Below are positions 62,002-64,000 of a stretch of 64,000 bases of DNA, piece after piece (position 1 is the stretch's first letter; each line of letters begins with the position of its first letter). The DNA comes from Botryococcus braunii (lineage: Eukaryota > Chlorophyta > Trebouxiophyceae): NCBI GenBank assembly GCA_002005505.1, contig KV908612.1, positions 62,001 to 126,000 of the forward strand. Reading direction: 5' to 3'. Position numbers and translations under genes: made by a program. Under the pieces are notes generated by a model that searched no databases, was not told where the DNA came from, and saw only the letters and a program-made list of their open reading frames with translations.

Positions 62002-62730
62002 TGTTATAATAGTGACTGAACATTTTGGTGCCTTTCCCTCAGAAGAGTAATAGTGGCCAGATCAGCTCTAATTACCAGTGAGACCACTTATTAAAATGAG
62101 TAATAGGTGGCAGAACCTAGGAGTTCTGCCAGAACCAATCTAGACCAATTGCACGTTAATAAGGGAGGATGAGGAAATCAGACACGGTTTGCTCGAAAGG
62201 ATATATGCTCCTGGCTCGAAGGGTTGAGGTACTTGATTGGGACATCAAAAGCACTTCGGGTGTTTGCTATTTCACTGTTGCCAGTCAAGTCATCTCATTC
62301 ACAGTCGACACTGCTTGTTACTCGACACACAACAAGAGTGTCGCCGGGCTAAACACCCTCGTGCCGGGTCATACAGGTAAACTGCTGTTAGGACATCACA
62401 TGCACAAGAACAATGGATTAGGAAAGGGTCTAGATGATGTATAATAGAAAGGTGCTAATGCTTAGCTCATCGGACATCGGTAATGCAGACTATCAGTAAC
62501 GTCGTAGATAGAGTAGTTTGAATTGCTGAGTGATGAGAGAAAGCAATAAGCATTGTAAGACTTGATTGGGACATCAAAAGCACTTCGGGTGTTTGCTATT
62601 TCACTGTTGCCAGTCAAGTCATCTCATTCACAGTCGACACTGCTTGTTACTCGACACACAACAAGAGTGTCGCCGGGCTAAACACCCTCGTGCCGGGTCA
62701 TACAGGGAACGCCGAACACAGAAGTTTACA
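62002..62730 (+). repeat. 5' LTR of element L (A family)
   Basis: 729 bp, TGTTATAATAG...GTTTACA. The 146-bp modules at 62231-62376 (followed by GTAAAC) and 62560-62705 (followed by GGAACG) look identical. Confidence 0.93.
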
Positions 62731-62744
62731 GGTTATGGGCCCAC
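62731..62744 (+). promoter_or_regulatory. Primer-binding site of L
   Basis: GGTTATGGGCCCAC directly after the LTR, half-tRNA-iMet type. Confidence 0.85.
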
Positions 62745-62796
62745 AACTTTTCTGCTGAGGCATGAAAAATGTATGACTTGGGCAAAGTAGTCTGCG

Positions 62797-63321
62797 ATGG
62801 CGCGAAAGAGACCAACCGGCCGTATGAGCACGGGCGGAAGTAGACCTCCTCCACCTCCACCTCCTCCTCCAACATATAACGAGCGAAAAAAGGCAGGAGG
62901 AGAGAAAGGCCCACGGACGATAGAAGAACGAGCATTCCTGGTGAAGGACTTCGTCCACGAAGCACACGGACGGGGAGCACTCGCGCCTCCTCAGTGGTTC
63001 CGAGAGCGTTTTCCGATATATCCAGCTTATAAATTCACTGTTTGGGAAATCTCATTCATCAACGGAGAGCCAGGATATCTGACACGAGCAATTTTTGAGA
63101 GGTGCTTACAGCAAACGGGAGGTCCATCGCACGAAGCTTATTGGACGGAGAAAGCCGCCTACGCAGCGATTGAGCTAGCTTTGAGCAGCCTGGGAGACGA
63201 CTTCATTGATCGTCTAATTCTCTACGGCGAGGGAGAATTCCACGTAGACGAGTGGGTCACAGAGGACGACAGTGAGGACGAGGACGGAGACTCCAGACGG
63301 TCAGAAAGGAGCGACGACTGA
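62797..63321 (+). CDS. Extra upstream ORF (174 aa) of L, intact, unknown function
   Basis: Same length and layout as 46239-46763: basic start, nine prolines, conserved middle (RTIEERAFLVKDFV, FPIYPAYKFTVWEISFING) and acidic tail (TEDDSEDEDGDSRRSERSDD). Its TGA is followed by CAG and is in frame with the gag ATG at 63337, with no other stop between. The preserved length, frame and spacing in two separated copies support a functional unit with gag. Confidence 0.87.
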   Translation: MARKRPTGRMSTGGSRPPPPPPPPPTYNERKKAGGEKGPRTIEERAFLVKDFVHEAHGRGALAPPQWFRERFPIYPAYKFTVWEISFINGEPGYLTRAIFERCLQQTGGPSHEAYWTEKAAYAAIELALSSLGDDFIDRLILYGEGEFHVDEWVTEDDSEDEDGDSRRSERSDD

Positions 63322-63336
63322 CAGGGTCCAAACAGC

Positions 63337-64000
63337 ATGAAGAAGAAGGGTACCAGCACCAGCTCAGAATCTAAGTCAGCAGGAGAGGAGTCCACATCAA
63401 CTCCTACCAGGGAGCCTTGCACTCCCAGCACCTCCAGAGGGGAAGGAGACACCCTTCCCAAAGTCATTGCCACTCAGGTCAAGGTACATATAAAACTGCT
63501 ACGTAAGGGCCAGAACTTTGTGGTGTGGGATAATGCTTTCACTGCAGCAAATGATGCCAAGGGTTCGTTGCCAGCCATTCAACAAGCTATGCCTGGGACC
63601 ACCCACAATGCCGCAGCATTGTTGTTGCTGTATGACTCAGTACCAGAAGACTGGTTGGGGGAGCTGTCAAGTAAGCCATCGGCATATGATGCATATGTGT
63701 ATATTTGTAGGAAGTTTGTGGGAGGCTACAATACTCAGGCCAATGCTGACTGGTTAAAGGAGATGTCCCGTGGCATGAAACAAGGAGAAACCATCTCTCA
63801 GTATGTCAATAGGATTATCAATCTGAAAGGTTGCTTGAAACGCAATGGACATGATCTTCTAGATGGGCACGTGGCCACCCAGATTGTGCAGGGCCTGCCA
63901 GCAGCTGCCAACCCCCCTGGACTACTGCCTACAGCCGTCGCTTATCCCTTGGACCAACTAGCAGACCTCATCTCCACCAAAGCAGAAGCAACGGGCTACG
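63337..64000 (+). CDS. Gag of L (runs past window end)
   Basis: MKKKGTSTSSESKSAGEEST start, collinear with the Gag of I. It contains LLLLYDSVPEDWLGELSS and WLKEMSRGMKQGETISQYVN and is open to the window edge. The rest of L, and the right halves of K and J, must lie beyond. Confidence 0.9.
   Translation, partial: MKKKGTSTSSESKSAGEESTSTPTREPCTPSTSRGEGDTLPKVIATQVKVHIKLLRKGQNFVVWDNAFTAANDAKGSLPAIQQAMPGTTHNAAALLLLYDSVPEDWLGELSSKPSAYDAYVYICRKFVGGYNTQANADWLKEMSRGMKQGETISQYVNRIINLKGCLKRNGHDLLDGHVATQIVQGLPAAANPPGLLPTAVAYPLDQLADLISTKAEATGY

Overview
The window is a dense nest of LTR retrotransposons from a large, repeat-rich eukaryotic genome. I see no convincing host gene, rRNA or tRNA gene. The Copia-type proteins, the chromodomain Gypsy elements, the GT...AG splice-like signals and the initiator-tRNA-type primer sites suggest the green lineage, perhaps a unicellular alga with an expanded genome. 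The species is a guess and nothing in the window settles it.

Elements are lettered here, with boundaries taken from TG...CA LTR ends and 5-bp target-site duplications (TSDs). From the left: A1 (+, Copia, 1-2258, left end outside) sits in C (-, Copia, 2259-14211). C also holds D (-, chromodomain Gypsy, 3121-9957, TSD CCTGG). C sits in B2 (+, Copia, 14212-19094), which also holds solo LTR E (15806-16500, TSD GTGCC). B2 sits in F (-, Copia, A family). F also holds G (+, a 6.96-kb non-coding LTR element, 19877-26838, TSD GCCAC) and is cut at 27006 by H (+, Gypsy). H is interrupted in its leader by B1 (-, Copia, 27406-34417, TSD AGTTG), the only intact full-length element, with a 1737-residue polyprotein and two LTRs that look identical.

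After the H integrase (about 39.35 kb) comes a mosaic: an AC microsatellite, possible Helitron-type remnants, a TATA-bearing LTR-like unit, a copy of a fold-back repeat, a different Copia integrase fragment and a Gypsy integrase tail with a chromodomain. Element I (+, A-family Copia, 45443-59446, TSD AGAAT) is inserted in that chromodomain ORF and itself holds B3 (-, Copia, 47590-54273, TSD CAACT) inside its Gag zinc knuckle. The right end is a C-like LTR piece followed by three A-type elements (J, K, L), each inserted in the previous one.

Two signals stand out. (1) In the A, B, C and E families, each full LTR contains a 134-148 bp module twice, about 330 bp apart. The first copy is always followed by CAG|GT and the second by CAG|G(G/A)A, so each LTR carries an intron-like GT...CAG segment whose two boundaries lie in the repeats. 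The two copies inside an LTR are nearly identical even where families differ strongly, and one LTR (B3, left) has lost exactly one 328-bp unit. (2) A-family elements carry an extra 174-codon ORF between the primer-binding site and gag. It shows clear purifying selection (24 synonymous against 9 amino-acid changes between two copies) and is in frame with gag, separated by a UGA-C stop. I recognise no homologue. Other notable points are half-tRNA-iMet primer sites with a tRNA-mimic hairpin in the B and C families, and the large non-autonomous element G with tandem arrays and a possible captured exon.
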